In this document: in pieces, positions 48,610 to 57,550 of the stretch
Layout: every line of letters begins with the position of its first letter
How positions within the stretch are numbered: position 1 is the first letter of the stretch
Source of the DNA: Caulobacter henricii
GTDB lineage: Bacteria; Pseudomonadota; Alphaproteobacteria; Caulobacterales; Caulobacteraceae
Assembly: GCF_001414055.1 (NCBI RefSeq)
Contig: NZ_CP013002.1
Coordinates: 3,534,001 to 3,598,000, forward strand
Reading direction: 5' to 3'
Length of the DNA stretch: 64,000 nt
Program-made: the position numbers and the translations under genes
Notes under the pieces: generated by a model
Told to the model about the DNA's origin: nothing
Database searches by the model: none
What the model saw: only the letters and a program-made list of their open reading frames with translations

Positions 48610-50622
48610 TTACCAGCTCTTGGACAGCGACAGTTGCACCCGGCGCTCGGCATACAGGCCGGTGGTCTGGCGCTGGCTGTCGTCGAGCAGGTTCTGGCCA
48701 CTCAGGGCGACGGTGAAACCGTCATTGAAGTTGTGGGCAACGCGACCCGACAGGGTTGCAAAACCCTTGACCTTCGACTGGGTGGTGCTTGTCCAGCTGG
48801 TGAACTCGCTGACATAGCGAAGGTGGCCGTCAACGGTCCACGGACCCTTTTCCCAGCCGACGATCAGGTTGCCGCGACCTTCCGGCGTGCTGCTGGCATA
48901 GGCCGTCAGACGCACCGCCGGATTATAGCCGGGGGCCGGATCATCGGAGACGTCGGTCCAGGTGTAGTCGCCGCTCCAGTGCAGGCCGCTGGCATATTTG
49001 CCATTGGCCGAGACTTCGACGCCCGACATCTTGGAGTCGCCGACATTGCGGTAGCTCAGGGCCGGATAGGTGGTGGCCGTCGGAGCCATGTCCAGTTGCA
49101 AAGAGCTGATCTGGCCCTTCACGTCCTCGGTCTTCTGGGTGAAGAGCTTGACGCCGGCGCGGCCGTTGATGACCGGCAGGGTGCGGTCATAGGTCAGTTC
49201 ATAGTTGGTCACGACGGTGGGCAGCAGCTTGGGATAGCCCATGACCGCGACTGTGAACGGACCGACCGGGAAGTAGAGCTGCAGGCCGCCCAGATCGATC
49301 AGGGTCGGAACCTGCACGCCGCGTGCCGCAGTGGCGCGCAGGGTGTCGGCCGGGGTGGCGCGCCAGACGGCACCCAGATTGTAGCTGGTCTCGCTGATCT
49401 CGCGATCCCACAGGGCGTTGTTGGCCAGGGGGAAGCCGGCCGGGAAGCTGCCCGTGCGCTCCAGAGACATCTTGTCGGCGCGCGCGGCTGCCGTGACGCT
49501 GAACTGGTCGGTGACCGCCCAGTTCCACATGCCCGAGAAGGCATTGACGTCATAGCTGACCGTGCCACCGGCCAGGGGCGCGGTGTCGATCGTATTATGG
49601 CGGTGCTCGAAGCCGACCCGGAAGGTGTGGCGCGCGCCGATCTTGAACAGGTCCTGGGCGCTGAGCACCGTGATCTTGTTGTCGAACACGGCCGGGATAC
49701 CACCCGACAGGCGGTACTTGCCGGTCAGGCTGTTCTGATAGGCCGTGAACTCCAGCGAGCCGATCTTGCTTTCAGATGCCAGAGAGACCTTGGTCGACGA
49801 GGTCAGGTACTTGGTGGCCGAATAGCCGTAGACCGAGGTCATGCTCGACAGCTGGACGTTCGAGGTCGTGGCCTCAAAGCGCATTTCGGTCTTGGGCGTC
49901 AGGCTGGCAATGGCGTCGACGCTGAGATTGATCCGGGCCGGATCCTTCACCCCATAGGCCGGCGTGCCGATGGTGTTTTCCCACTCGTTCTCCTCGCGCG
50001 CCCCGAAGGACAGGCGGGCGGCCAGGTTGTCGCCCAGCTTGGCGGTGTGGACCAGGGACACCTCGCGCTGGCCTTCGGTGCCGACCCGGGCGGTGGCGAT
50101 GTTGGTCGAGTCATACTTCGGATTGAAGGTGATGATGTTGACCACACCGCCCACGGCGTTGAAGCCGAACAGGGCGCTGTTGGGGCCCTTGACCACCTCG
50201 ATCTGACGGATCTCGTCCAGCTGCACCGGCAGGGTCGCCCAGGCGGTGTAGCCATAGTGGTCGAGATAGACCTGGCGGCCGTTGATCAGCACCAGCAGGC
50301 GTGGCGACATGGCCTGGTTATAGCCACGGACGCTCACATCGGCGCCGGCGGCACCCCAGTTCATGACGTCGAGGCCGGCGACGCGGCTCAGAATGGCCGG
50401 CAGGTCGCTGGCGCCCGAGCGCTTGATCTCGGCGGCCGAGATGATCTGCATGTCGACCGGTACTTCGGTCGAGCGTTGTGGCGAACCGGTGGCCGAGGTG
50501 GTGACGGGCTCGTTGAACAGCTGCTCCATCGCGCCATAGTCGATCGACTGGGCGGAGGCTGCAGTGGCCGAGGCCAGGATGATGAGGCCGACCGAAGCGC
50601 CGGCGAAGAGAGTCGTTTTCAT
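48610..50622 (-). CDS. TonB-dependent outer-membrane receptor
   Basis: 670 residues with a signal peptide (LIILASATAASAQ). The plug domain (about 50-160) has VPVDMQIISAAEIKRSGAS, VSVRGYNQAMSPRLLVLING and VVKGPNSALFGFNAVGGVVN; the rest is a 22-strand-type beta barrel ending in the aromatic LSLSKSW. It imports a large or scarce substrate using TonB energy. A YfiR-like periplasmic gene lies 26 bp upstream on the same strand (50649-51179) and is probably co-transcribed. The ligand is not predictable; siderophore- or polyphenol-receptor-like plug sequences are known beside YfiR/DUF4154 genes in several proteobacteria. Confidence 0.92.
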   Translation of the reverse strand: MKTTLFAGASVGLIILASATAASAQSIDYGAMEQLFNEPVTTSATGSPQRSTEVPVDMQIISAAEIKRSGASDLPAILSRVAGLDVMNWGAAGADVSVRGYNQAMSPRLLVLINGRQVYLDHYGYTAWATLPVQLDEIRQIEVVKGPNSALFGFNAVGGVVNIITFNPKYDSTNIATARVGTEGQREVSLVHTAKLGDNLAARLSFGAREENEWENTIGTPAYGVKDPARINLSVDAIASLTPKTEMRFEATTSNVQLSSMTSVYGYSATKYLTSSTKVSLASESKIGSLEFTAYQNSLTGKYRLSGGIPAVFDNKITVLSAQDLFKIGARHTFRVGFEHRHNTIDTAPLAGGTVSYDVNAFSGMWNWAVTDQFSVTAAARADKMSLERTGSFPAGFPLANNALWDREISETSYNLGAVWRATPADTLRATAARGVQVPTLIDLGGLQLYFPVGPFTVAVMGYPKLLPTVVTNYELTYDRTLPVINGRAGVKLFTQKTEDVKGQISSLQLDMAPTATTYPALSYRNVGDSKMSGVEVSANGKYASGLHWSGDYTWTDVSDDPAPGYNPAVRLTAYASSTPEGRGNLIVGWEKGPWTVDGHLRYVSEFTSWTSTTQSKVKGFATLSGRVAHNFNDGFTVALSGQNLLDDSQRQTTGLYAERRVQLSLSKSW

Positions 50623-50648
50623 GTGTTTGTCTCTTTCGATCGCTGGGG

Positions 50649-51179
50649 TCAGACTTCGCGGATCATCATGCGGAAGGCGGCCTTGAAGACCGCACCGACC
50701 GCGCTGGCTGCCGAGCGGCTGACAACGATCTCAACCTTGGGATCGGCCGAGACGCTCATGACGCAGGCACCGCTGGTGACGCAGGACATGTCCGAACCGA
50801 TGGTGATCAGCTTCTTGCCCTTGGCGGCGGCGCCGACCGGGCCGGCATTGACGCCCGTGGTGATATAGAGGGCTGCGACACCCGAGACGCTGCCGACGTC
50901 GCCGGCTTCCACCGGCTTGCCGACGACCGTCAGGGCCCCAGCGCTCATGCCACCGCCGATGGCAGCCATGATGGCGTTCTTTTCGGCGACGGAGGCCGGC
51001 TTGGACGGGTCGAAGACCACGCCGAGCGTGGCTTTGCCGGTCGGGCCGTTTTCAAGGAAGGTGAGCGCGCGGCCGGCGACCTGCAGATCCTTGGCGGCGT
51101 CGGCGTGGGCGCTCAGCGGCGCAGCGACGAGGGCCAGGGCGCAGAGCGCCAAAACACGAGGTTTGGTCTTGTTCGACAT
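50649..51179 (-). CDS. YfiR-like (DUF4154) periplasmic protein
   Basis: 176 residues from ATG 51179, with a signal peptide (VLALCALALVAAPLSAHA). The mature part resembles the YfiR/DUF4154 family: an early LTFLENG segment, VVFDPSK, KKLITIGSDMSCVTSGACVM, and a basic tail AAFRMMIREV. YfiR proteins repress a YfiN-type diguanylate cyclase and respond to redox through Cys pairs; the SCVTSGAC pair here is suggestive. No YfiN-type gene is adjacent. The assignment is by pattern, not by alignment. Confidence 0.6.
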   Translation of the reverse strand: MSNKTKPRVLALCALALVAAPLSAHADAAKDLQVAGRALTFLENGPTGKATLGVVFDPSKPASVAEKNAIMAAIGGGMSAGALTVVGKPVEAGDVGSVSGVAALYITTGVNAGPVGAAAKGKKLITIGSDMSCVTSGACVMSVSADPKVEIVVSRSAASAVGAVFKAAFRMMIREV

Positions 51180-51776
51180 TTTGTAGTTCCCCTGCCCGGT
51201 TTCTGTCGGGCTTTCGTGAAGGGGAAGAAGGCCAGGACCCGTAAACAGACAGTAACCGCATTTCTGCACAAGGCATTCACTGACCTTTATTTGGCCTTAA
51301 CGATCAATGTGTTCGCAGAAGAAACGAATGTTATTTTCCAAATTCTGACTTTATAGTTTCCTTTGCGATGCCGATTTAATGAATAGTACAAGATTATAGA
51401 CTTTTCTTGAACTTGACGCACCGCCGGATACACAATTTTTAGCCAGTAAATGGCCGGAAGGACCCAACAGGGGCAGATTTGGCGCCGACACGTCAGGCCT
51501 TTTTAGCGGACGAATATCTGAAACGGACATTTTGTCGCAGTAGGCGACGTGCGCTGCAAAGTCGCGCCCCTGACTGGGAATGGTGGCCGGTGGCATATGG
51601 CTTGCGGCGTAGAACTGGGACTGAGCCACGGCTTGCTGCGCGCTGAACCGCAGCCTCTTTTTTGAAGGGCTTTCGGACAGGCCTGGACCGGCGATCGGGC
51701 CGATAGCCGTTTTGAATGTTTCGCTCGGGCGACTTATTCGCCCGAGCCTGTCGCCGCCGTCCGCCTGGAGCGGACT
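51180..51776. other. Intergenic region with A/T-rich promoter-like segment
   Basis: 597 bp with no supported gene. Bases 51270-51430 are much more A/T-rich than the surroundings and probably hold the promoter of the YfiR-TonB pair. A 9-bp hairpin gctcgggcg-acttatt-cgcccgagc (51722-51746) lies some 30 bases past the wza stop and may act in termination, although it has no U-run on that strand. A short open frame at 51351-51629 (minus) has no coding character. Confidence 0.6.
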
Positions 51777-52379
51777 CTAGAAGAAGCGCTCGCCGATCCG
51801 GATGGTGTCACCCGGGGCGACCGTGACCGTGGGATCGAGGGCCAGCTTCTGTTCTTCGGTGGCCCCGTTGCGCTTGACGAACACCTGCTTCTTGTCAGCG
51901 CGATAGGTGTAGCCGCCCGCCGTGGCGACGGCGTTCATCACGGTCAGGCCGGAGGTGTAGGGATAGGTGCCCGGCTTGCTGACCTCGCCCAGGATATAGA
52001 ACGGACGGAAGGTCAGAACCTCGGCGCTGACGCGGGGGTCCTTCAGGTAGCCATCGCTGAGCGAGGACTGCACGGCCTGCTGGAACTGGCTGAGGGACAG
52101 GCCGGCGGCCTTGACCTCGCCGATCAGGGGCAGGGAGACGACCCCGCTGCCGGTGACAAAGAACTCGCCCGACAGGGTCGGCTCGCCATAGACAGTGACC
52201 CGGACCTTGTCGCTGGAGCCCAGAAGATAGGCCCCATCCTGGGCAATGGCCGGGGGCGCGGCGGCGGCAGGCGGCTGGGCCCGTCGGGCTTGCGCCGGCA
52301 CGGCACCCAGGGTGGCCAGAACGAGCGCACTCACCAGCAGGGCAAAGAGCCAATTTAGGTTTCGTCTGACGATAGTCAT
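51777..52379 (-). CDS. Wza-like polysaccharide export outer-membrane protein
   Basis: 200 residues: an N-terminal hydrophobic signal (NLNWLFALLVSALVLATLGA), the Poly_export domain (AYLLGSSDKVRVTVYGEPTL, then VVSLPLIGEVKAAGLSLSQF) and one SLBB domain (RPFYILGEVSKPGTYPYTSG). No lipobox Cys is evident. Wza/HfsD-type proteins form the outer-membrane exit pore for capsule or exopolysaccharide. The short length (one SLBB) fits the small alphaproteobacterial exporters. It probably works with the Wzc-type kinase at 57540 and the Wzy protein at 55601. Confidence 0.9.
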   Translation of the reverse strand: MTIVRRNLNWLFALLVSALVLATLGAVPAQARRAQPPAAAAPPAIAQDGAYLLGSSDKVRVTVYGEPTLSGEFFVTGSGVVSLPLIGEVKAAGLSLSQFQQAVQSSLSDGYLKDPRVSAEVLTFRPFYILGEVSKPGTYPYTSGLTVMNAVATAGGYTYRADKKQVFVKRNGATEEQKLALDPTVTVAPGDTIRIGERFF

Positions 52380-52456
52380 CGGATTGCAGTCTCTGAATAA
52401 GCGTGTCCCTGTCCGCGTGTCATGGCACGGGCGCAGAGCATCGACAAGTATGCGGC

Positions 52457-53251
52457 TCAGGTCCGGCGAGACTTTCGCGCCTGAAGAATAAACGGCGCCC
52501 CGTCAATCAACCGAACGGCGGTAAGAACGCCTGTCGCATAGGCTCCTGTATCAATATTAATACGGTCGGGCCCGATGAAAGGTTCCTCGTCTGGCGTATG
52601 GCCATGGACGACGACGCAGGCCAGTCGGTGGGGCTGGGCCAGGAAGTCATTGCGGATCCACATCAGATCTTCCGGTGTCTGACGGTCCAACGGCACGCCC
52701 GGCCGGACCCCGGCGTGAACGAAGAGATAGTCGCCGTAGCGGGCCGAAAGCTCCAGTCCCTGCAGAAACGCCACGTGACTGGTCGGGACCTGAGCCTGGA
52801 AATGGGCCTGGATATCACGCCAGGCCTCCTGGTCCACGCGGCCAACCGGTCGGGTAACGCCGTAGGAGGTCAGGGTCTCACCGCCCCCGAACTCAATCCA
52901 GGCCGCACCGGCCTCGGCATTGTCGAGGAAGGACAGCATGGTCTGCTCGTGATTGCCCATCAAGGCGCGAACCTCGAAACCGCCCTGCTGCGCTGAAGCG
53001 GTAACAAGCGCGATCAGACGATCCACCACCCCACGCGAGGCCGGGCCGCGATCCACATAGTCGCCGACAAAGACCAGCACAGGGCGGTCCGTCCGCCCTA
53101 GCCCCGCGAAATCCCGGGCGATCAGGTCGAGCAGATCATCCAGCAGGTCGAGGTAACCGTGGATATCGCCGATCGCATAGACGACCCGGCCGCCGGTGGA
53201 CGCCATGGCGGCAACCGGCTGCGGTTTGGAGCGGAAAAACTTGAACTTCAT
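52457..53251 (-). CDS. PP1-like metallophosphatase (serine/threonine phosphatase family)
   Basis: 264 residues from ATG 53251 (MKFKFFRSKPQP). All metallophosphoesterase motifs are present in order: GDIHGYLDLL, GDYVDRGP, GNHEQ and VVVHGHTPDEEP. Bacterial members dephosphorylate Ser/Thr/Tyr proteins or dinucleoside polyphosphates (PrpA/ApaH-like). Lying between wza and the HvyA-like gene, it is a candidate regulator of capsule proteins, for example of the Tyr-kinase at 57540, but the target is unproven. Confidence 0.88.
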   Translation of the reverse strand: MKFKFFRSKPQPVAAMASTGGRVVYAIGDIHGYLDLLDDLLDLIARDFAGLGRTDRPVLVFVGDYVDRGPASRGVVDRLIALVTASAQQGGFEVRALMGNHEQTMLSFLDNAEAGAAWIEFGGGETLTSYGVTRPVGRVDQEAWRDIQAHFQAQVPTSHVAFLQGLELSARYGDYLFVHAGVRPGVPLDRQTPEDLMWIRNDFLAQPHRLACVVVHGHTPDEEPFIGPDRINIDTGAYATGVLTAVRLIDGAPFILQARKSRRT

Positions 53252-53513
53252 TACCTGTCCACCCGGGCGCACCGACCGCCTCTGAGGCGGGCCGCAACTT
53301 GCCTGAGACGGGCCGTCGCTTCAACCACCTGCTCGATATCCTTACCGGTCAGTATACCACAGTCCTGAATTTTGTTTTTACCCTAGTTATTTGCCTATCA
53401 TTATCACTAATGGACTAATTACCAATAGTATTTACATTCAAATTACCAGCCTTTTTAAGATGATAATTGGACCTTAATAGCATTGTTGCATCGTCATTAA
53501 GGGCGATGTTTCG
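53252..53513. promoter_or_regulatory. A/T-rich divergent promoter region upstream of the HvyA-like gene
   Basis: 262 bp between the phosphatase gene (minus) and the HvyA-like gene (plus). The last ~160 bases are strikingly A/T-rich, in contrast to the rest of the window. A TTGC-N7-TTAA sequence at 53486-53500 matches six of eight bases of the CtrA box, just ahead of the ATG. CtrA and other cell-cycle regulators control Caulobacter hvyA, so a similar control is plausible, though the sequence evidence is weak. Confidence 0.4.
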
Positions 53514-54344
53514 ATGAATATCCGCAAGTCCATCATCAGTCTGTTCAGCGTTGCTGCCATTGTCGGCATCGCAGGGATGGCCAATGCGGAGACCCGGCCG
53601 TTCATGGCCCGCGGCGAGGTGGTCGAGGCCCCTCCGGGCTACACGGATCTCTGCCTGCGCGATGAAGCCCACTGCGGATCGTTCACGCCCCAGACCACGG
53701 CCGCCACGCCCCTGGTCATGGCGGCGCTCAGCACTGCCTCACTGGGCCAGGCTTGGCCCCTGGCCATGGCTGCCCTGCAGGATCAGGTTCCTGCGGTCAC
53801 TGAAGACACCGATCAGCTCACCTTGCTCGAGGTCGAAAGCCTGTTGGTCTACCAGCCTGAAGCCGCCGTCGATTTTCTGCCCGCTGGAGTGGTCCGGCCG
53901 ATCGCCGAGGCGGCGGTCAAGGCTCCGGTCATGATGGCAGACGGCTCCGCCGCCCTGGCCAAGGGCCAAATGAAGTTGATCACCAAGATCAACCAGGCGG
54001 TCAATCGCGACGTCCGCAAGTCCAGTGACCTCGACCTCTATGGCATGCCCGAATTCTGGTCCCTGCCTCGGGTCATCGACGGCAAGATGTACGGTGACTG
54101 CGAGGACTATGCCCTCGAGAAACGCCGGCGCCTGATCGAGGCGGGGGTCTCCTCCGACGCCCTGACCCTGGCCGTGGTGATCACCCGTAGCGGCGAGCGC
54201 CATGCGGTCCTGGTTGCGGCCTTCGACGCCGGCGACGTGGTCCTCGACAACCTGACCCCCTGGCCGACGCCCTGGGCCGAGCTCGGCTATACCTGGGTTC
54301 AGCGCCAGGTCGCTGGCACCTCGACCTGGACCACGGTGGGCTAG
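53514..54344 (+). CDS. hvyA: HvyA-like transglutaminase-fold cysteine protein (BTLCP family)
   Basis: 276 residues with a signal peptide (IISLFSVAAIVGIAGMANA). The C-terminal bacterial transglutaminase-like Cys-protease domain has the full triad: Cys in MYGDCEDYALEKRR, His in GERHAVLVAAF and Asp in VVLDNLTPWP. In Caulobacter crescentus, HvyA of this family sits in a capsule gene cluster and prevents capsulation in swarmer cells. The neighbours here (PssY-like, Wza, Wzc and Wzy) match that setting. Identity as the HvyA orthologue is inferred from fold, triad and neighbourhood. A strong terminator follows. Confidence 0.78.
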   Translation: MNIRKSIISLFSVAAIVGIAGMANAETRPFMARGEVVEAPPGYTDLCLRDEAHCGSFTPQTTAATPLVMAALSTASLGQAWPLAMAALQDQVPAVTEDTDQLTLLEVESLLVYQPEAAVDFLPAGVVRPIAEAAVKAPVMMADGSAALAKGQMKLITKINQAVNRDVRKSSDLDLYGMPEFWSLPRVIDGKMYGDCEDYALEKRRRLIEAGVSSDALTLAVVITRSGERHAVLVAAFDAGDVVLDNLTPWPTPWAELGYTWVQRQVAGTSTWTTVG

Positions 54345-54390
54345 GGCTCTTTTCAGCCGTCGGTCAGGGCCGGCGCGCCCCGGAATGCAG

Positions 54391-54420
54391 AAAAGCCCCG
54401 GAGCTTGCTCCGGGGCTTTT
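54391..54420 (+). terminator. Rho-independent terminator after the HvyA-like gene
   Basis: Nine-base-pair stem gccccggag / ctccggggc (54395-54416) flanked by AAAA and TTTTTC, extending the pairing. It ends hvyA transcription on the plus strand, and the flanking A-run would also give a U-run for minus-strand transcription, for example of the small gene at 54516. Confidence 0.9.
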
Positions 54421-54515
54421 TCAATGGTGCAGGACGCTGGAGGATCAGGCCCTGATAAGGCGGTCAGAAGTGCGGGACAGCCCGGCGAAGGGAGCTCGCC
54501 AATGGCCCACGACGT

Positions 54516-54677
54516 CTAGAGGGCCAGCCTCAGCGCCTGAACGGCAAGGATCCAAAGTGCTGCCGAGACGACCCCCGCGGTCAACCAGCCGATGGCGCGC
54601 GGAAGCCGGTCGCGACGGCTTGCGACGGGGCCGACGATACAGCCTGGATCGTTGTACTTGGCCGGGACGATGGTCAT
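54516..54677 (-). CDS. Very small single-span membrane protein
   Basis: 53 residues from ATG 54677, preceded by a good ribosome-binding site (caggagcg, about 8 bases upstream). The sequence has a basic N-terminal half (ASRRDRLPRAIGW) and one hydrophobic span (LTAGVVSAALWILAVQA), ending in RLAL. It lies between the HvyA-like gene and the PssY-like gene, divergent from the latter. It has no known family; a small accessory protein of the capsule system is possible. Confidence 0.6.
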   Translation of the reverse strand: MTIVPAKYNDPGCIVGPVASRRDRLPRAIGWLTAGVVSAALWILAVQALRLAL

Positions 54678-54739
54678 GGAAGCGCTCCTGAGAGCGCCAC
54701 CTTAGGACCTGACGGCTAAAGCCCATCTAATGAACAGCG

Positions 54740-54773
54740 TTAAGGCAGCCCTAACACAATCTATGGTTAACCA
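54740..54773. promoter_or_regulatory. Candidate CtrA-type box and symmetric TTAACC site
   Basis: TTAA-GGCAGCC-CTAA (54740-54754) matches the CtrA consensus TTAA-N7-TTAA at seven of eight positions. Immediately downstream, the perfect palindrome tggttaacca (54764-54773) contains the short CtrA-like ATGGTTAA (TTAACCAT reversed). Both lie 41-75 bases upstream of the PssY-like start and divergent from the small gene. CtrA itself is not in the window, so regulation is an inference. Confidence 0.45.
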
Positions 54774-54813
54774 ATGGTTTCGAAGTGACGCCGGCGCCGC
54801 ACTGCGGTAAAGA

Positions 54814-55521
54814 ATGGACCGAGGGCTTGGATATGTTTCCGGGTCCAGGCTGTTTGGGGAACTGCCGGTGAGTGGGGGTTGCGACACCGACATTCTCAAG
54901 CGCGAACCGGCGTCCTTTCTGCCGCGCGTGGCCGTTGATCCCGTCAAGCGCTTCTGCGACCTGATCGCGGCCTTGGCCCTGCTGATCTTTTTCCTGCCCG
55001 TCCTCCTGCTGGCCAGCCTGCTGATCCGGCTGGAGTCGCCGGGCCCCATCCTGTTTCGCCAGACGCGTGGGGGCCTCAACGGCAAGGCCTTCACTATCTA
55101 CAAGCTGCGCTCCATGCGTTGCGAGGACGATGGGGACCAAATTGTTCAGGCCCAGCGCGACGATGACCGGATCACGCGCATTGGCCGGATCATCCGCGCG
55201 ACCAGCATCGACGAACTTCCCCAGTTGCTGAACGTGCTCAAGGGCGACATGTCCCTGGTCGGTCCCCGACCGCATGCCCAGGCACACGACGCCTACTATG
55301 GCGCTCTGATCCCGGCCTACCCACTGCGCTTTCAGGCCCGGCCCGGTCTGACGGGCCTAGCCCAGATCCGCGGCCTGCGCGGCGCGACCAATGATGTGGA
55401 AGACATGGCCAACCGGGTGAAGGCCGACATCGACTATATCGACAACTGGTCCTTGCTCGGGGACCTGCGGATCATGGTGCTGACCGTGCCGCATCTGCTT
55501 CTGGCCGAGAACGCCTACTAG
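54814..55521 (+). CDS. pssY: PssY-like undecaprenyl-phosphate hexose transferase
   Basis: 235 residues, short polyprenyl-phosphate glycosylphosphotransferase of the single N-terminal span type (FCDLIAALALLIFFLPVLLL). The catalytic core has SPGPILFRQTRGGLNG, YKLRSMRCED, RATSIDELPQLLNVLKGDMS and LVGPRPHAQAHD, then RPGLTGLAQIRG. It loads the first hexose-1-phosphate onto the lipid carrier for capsule or holdfast polysaccharide; Caulobacter PssY acts this way and is partly redundant with HfsE. ATG 54814 is the chosen start, with a GTG at 54868 as an alternative. Confidence 0.85.
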   Translation: MDRGLGYVSGSRLFGELPVSGGCDTDILKREPASFLPRVAVDPVKRFCDLIAALALLIFFLPVLLLASLLIRLESPGPILFRQTRGGLNGKAFTIYKLRSMRCEDDGDQIVQAQRDDDRITRIGRIIRATSIDELPQLLNVLKGDMSLVGPRPHAQAHDAYYGALIPAYPLRFQARPGLTGLAQIRGLRGATNDVEDMANRVKADIDYIDNWSLLGDLRIMVLTVPHLLLAENAY

Positions 55522-55600
55522 ATCCCAAAGCCGGGTTCGCGGCCCGGGACAGGCCGCGTCTCAGGCGCAGTACCACCGCTCGGCCTGCGCCTAGCCCAAC

Positions 55601-57550
55601 CTAGGGAGCCCGTGGTGGCTCCAGCTGCAGGAAGAAGATCTGCACGGCCATCGCCACCCGACCGGCCTGATTGCGCAGGCTCTTTGCGATCTCGGCGTAG
55701 CGCGCGCGATCCGGGCGCCGGTGCCACTCGGTCTCGAACTGATAGATTGCGGCTTCACGAGCCTCGGGGCTGATCTGGTCCCAGTGCTCATAGGCAAATT
55801 TCGTCCGGCTCACGAACAGGCTGGTCTGCAGCGGAGCGACCGCATAGGACCGCTCTAATGCCTGGCTGGCGTCCTTGGCCTGACCACGGGCTGCGGAAAC
55901 GGCCGCCCGCCTCAGCCAGGCTGCACCAGAGGCCGGTCGCAGTGCCACTTCCCTCTGGCTTAACTGTTCGAGCCGGGTCAGGTCGACCGGCGGGAGATTG
56001 GGTCTGGCAAGGCTGATCTCAATCTCACGGCCCAGGGCATCGGCCGGAGCCGTTGGCCAGGCCGTGAGGTCGGAGCCGACCCGCGCCGCCAGCAAAGGCG
56101 TAGTGCCCAGAACCGAGAAGGTCAGCACGGCGGCGGCGGCGACGGCAGCCGTCCAGACGGTTGGAGGATCGGTCTTGCGCGCCGAGCCGGTGCCCAGGCT
56201 CAGGGACACCGCCAGTCCCAGGACCAGCGCGACAAGAGCCTGGATCGCCGGGACTTGCAGGGCAAAATCCGTCAGGCCATGTAGCAGAAAGACGACGGCA
56301 GCGCAGACCGTGGCCCGGGCCCAGGTGGCGGTCACGCCTTCCCTTAGGCCCCCGCGCAGGATGGGCCACAGCAGGACCAGAAACAGCAGGGCCATGGCCG
56401 CAGCCCCGGCCACGCCGGCGTCCTCAAGCCATTGGACATAGAGATTGTGCACGGCCCGGACGTCAAACAGCACCGGCAGGTTCTGCTGGTTGGACACCAT
56501 GTGATTCAGGGTCGGGAAGGAACCGAGGCCATACCCGAACCAGGGCGATGCCAGGAAGGCTTCCCAGTGGGGCGCAATGATCGCCGCCCGAACCTCGGCA
56601 TCCTGCTGGGCATTATTGAAGCGCTCGGCGACCTGTTCGGTGCTTCTCAGGCTCAGGGCCCCGATCACCAGCAACAGGGCAGCCGAACCGAGGCCGGCCA
56701 CGACCCGGAACCGCTGGCGCTGGGCAATGGCCTCCCAAATCAGCAGCAAGCCCAGCCCAACCAGGGTGGCGGCAAGGCCGGCGCGGGAGGCGGTCATCAA
56801 CAGAGCGGTCAGGCTCACCCCGGCAATCGCCAGACAGATCACGGACTCCGGATCGCCGCGCCGGAGCATGGCCAGCCCCTTCTGTCGGCGGACGCGATTG
56901 GCTGTCGCGGCCACAGCCAGCAACAGTCCGCCGCCCAGCATCGTCGCCGCGCTGTTGGGGCTCAGCAGGGTCGCGACCAGCCGGCTCGAACGGCGCATGA
57001 GGACATGGTCGAGAAAGGCCAGGGTCGCAAAGGCCCCGAACACCATGACCGCGATCCGCAGACACCAGCGGCCACGCGCCTCCGAAGCCCCGAGAACCCG
57101 GCCGGCCGTAAAGAGACAGGCGAGACCCAGAAGTTGCAGGACATTGAGCAGCAGGGCCGAACGGTCGACCGTCACGGACCCGGTCTGGTCCGGAAGATAG
57201 GCCCAGACGGGATGGGGTCCGCCCGGAGCCCACGGCGTGAGGGGCCAGAGGACGGCCAGGAGCAGCAGGGCAAACAGACCCGCCTGGAGCGCCTTGCCCC
57301 GCATCCGGACGAGGTCGCGCCGCGCCCAGTTGCAGGTGGCCAGCAGCCCGATCAGATAGGCGGCATAGACGCCGCTGAATAGGGCGGCCGTACCGATCTC
57401 GCTGGCCCCGAAGGCGATCACCGCCAGAAACACCAGCACGACGAGCAGGCCGCCGGCGACCTTTTCAGACAGGGCGAGACGGCGGCCCGGGCCGCGGGTC
57501 GGACGCGCCGACGACACTGCCGCCGGCCGCGCCGAGGCCCTAGTCGGCAT
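55601..57550 (-). CDS. Wzy/O-antigen-ligase-like polymerase with TPR-like tail
   Basis: 649 residues with about ten to twelve spans in the first ~430 residues. The Wzy/WaaL-type loop motif is GYGLGSFPTLNHMVSN with RAVHNLYVQWLEDAGVAG. The C-terminal ~200 residues are soluble and repeat-like (ARPNLPPVDLTRLEQLSQRE and ASGAAWLRRAAVSAARGQ), resembling TPR helices. It would polymerise or ligate repeat units at the periplasmic side. Its ATG (57550) overlaps the Wzc-type gene's stop by 11 bp, so the two are tightly coupled. Confidence 0.87.
   Translation of the reverse strand: MPTRASARPAAVSSARPTRGPGRRLALSEKVAGGLLVVLVFLAVIAFGASEIGTAALFSGVYAAYLIGLLATCNWARRDLVRMRGKALQAGLFALLLLAVLWPLTPWAPGGPHPVWAYLPDQTGSVTVDRSALLLNVLQLLGLACLFTAGRVLGASEARGRWCLRIAVMVFGAFATLAFLDHVLMRRSSRLVATLLSPNSAATMLGGGLLLAVAATANRVRRQKGLAMLRRGDPESVICLAIAGVSLTALLMTASRAGLAATLVGLGLLLIWEAIAQRQRFRVVAGLGSAALLLVIGALSLRSTEQVAERFNNAQQDAEVRAAIIAPHWEAFLASPWFGYGLGSFPTLNHMVSNQQNLPVLFDVRAVHNLYVQWLEDAGVAGAAAMALLFLVLLWPILRGGLREGVTATWARATVCAAVVFLLHGLTDFALQVPAIQALVALVLGLAVSLSLGTGSARKTDPPTVWTAAVAAAAVLTFSVLGTTPLLAARVGSDLTAWPTAPADALGREIEISLARPNLPPVDLTRLEQLSQREVALRPASGAAWLRRAAVSAARGQAKDASQALERSYAVAPLQTSLFVSRTKFAYEHWDQISPEAREAAIYQFETEWHRRPDRARYAEIAKSLRNQAGRVAMAVQIFFLQLEPPRAP

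Noticed and set aside
51351..51629. A 92-codon minus-strand frame upstream of the YfiR-like gene
   Set aside because: It lies in the A/T-rich promoter region with no ribosome-binding site and a translation with no coding character.
54445..54726. A 93-codon minus-strand frame overlapping the small gene at 54516
   Set aside because: The other reading frame, 54516-54677, has a proper ribosome-binding site and a clean hydrophobic span. The longer frame is Arg/Pro-rich noise and crosses the divergent promoter.
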